This document shows positions 33,824-34,018 of a stretch of DNA of 34,018 bases, piece after piece. The stretch lies in the NCBI RefSeq assembly GCF_024054555.1, contig NZ_JAMXLY010000040.1:1-34018 (forward strand), read 5' to 3'. The DNA comes from Segatella cerevisiae (GTDB taxonomy: Bacteria > Bacteroidota > Bacteroidia > Bacteroidales > Bacteroidaceae). The translations under genes were made by a program, and so were the position numbers. Each line of letters starts with the position of its first letter. The first letter of the stretch is position 1. The notes beneath the pieces were generated by a model, which was given only the letters and a program-made list of their open reading frames with translations, did no database searches and was not told the origin of the DNA.

Positions 33824-34018
33824 AAAAGTTGCGCATATCGCTGATTTTTAGTAAATTAGTAGTGTCAAAACTGTTAATTTCAAATCATCGATATGCACAA
33901 CCTATATACAAAGTTCGTCAAAATCCTTGGGATATGCAAACAATTTTCGAATAATCTCGTAAATGAACAAGGTAACATACCCCGTCGTGGTCCAGTCCCT
34001 AAATTCTCAGATTTGGAG
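33824..34018 (+). mobile_element. IS982-family insertion sequence (left part, runs off the right edge)
   Basis: The terminal sequence AAGTTGCGCATAT at 33826-33838 begins the element and is identical to the end of the decayed copy at 23820-23832. The next 55 bases resemble that copy, and the transposase gene starts at 33893. The right end is outside the window, so the target duplication cannot be checked. Confidence 0.8.
33893..34018 (+). CDS. IS982-family transposase (partial, N-terminal 42 codons)
   Basis: ATG at 33893 opens an intact frame of 42 codons to the window edge: MHNLYTKFVKILGICKQFSN, then NLVNEQGNIPRRGPVPKFSD. This is the start of Prevotella/Porphyromonas-type IS982 transposases (about 290-300 residues), whose next segment (LEVVAL) is the one preserved in the decayed copy at 24002. 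The IPRRGPVPKFSD block is diagnostic. No stop or frameshift is seen in the part present, so this copy may be functional. Confidence 0.85.
   Translation, partial: MHNLYTKFVKILGICKQFSNNLVNEQGNIPRRGPVPKFSDLE

Noticed and set aside
1..34018. tRNA genes or CRISPR arrays
   Set aside because: I found no TTCGAAT-type T-loop in a cloverleaf context, and no direct repeats with unique spacers; the 23-base tandem repeats at 16649 lack distinct spacers.

Overview
The window looks like a chromosomal segment from a member of the Bacteroidales, most likely Prevotella/Segatella or a close relative. The evidence is the -7 motif TAnnTTTG with an upstream TTG/TTTG (seen ahead of several genes), the near absence of Shine-Dalgarno sites, an ECF sigma/FecR/TonB-receptor operon, a DUF4249 lipoprotein, a C10 peptidase, and an IS982-type transposase. 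No tRNA, rRNA or CRISPR array was seen.

Layout. Positions 1-913 hold the first codons of a minus-strand gene running off the left edge, then decayed or non-coding DNA. Positions 914-16127 are mostly ordinary metabolism: an NTP_transf_5 protein, a small secreted Lys/Cys-rich protein, a C69 dipeptidase, a periplasmic glutaminase-family protein, type II NADH dehydrogenase with a nitroreductase, a 7TMR-HD cyclic-dinucleotide phosphodiesterase, UDP-galactopyranose mutase, lactaldehyde-type aldehyde dehydrogenase, xanthine phosphoribosyltransferase and a cold-shock-domain protein. A hairpin-rich stretch (15460-15610) lies between the last two. A 790-base intergenic stretch (16128-16916) carries a cold-shock promoter and a cluster of inverted and tandem repeats.

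Positions 16917-23808 (minus strand) form one surface system: ECF sigma factor, FecR anti-sigma factor, STN-domain TonB-dependent receptor, DUF4249 lipoprotein, C10 cysteine protease lipoprotein, and a small lipoprotein that could be its inhibitor or partner. Substrate binding at the receptor would signal through FecR to the sigma factor, coupling uptake to surface proteolysis. The promoter side of this operon abuts a decayed IS982-family element (23820-24400).

Positions 24928-28167 hold an unrecognised 352-residue protein and a second TonB-dependent receptor. Positions 28360-31910 are the NAD de novo operon nadB-nadA-nadC. Positions 32576-33760 hold a NERD/zinc-finger protein and a HipB-like regulator, with a 34-codon stump of hipA between them. 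The right edge (from about 33824) begins a second IS982-family element whose terminal sequence and transposase start match the decayed copy 10 kb away.
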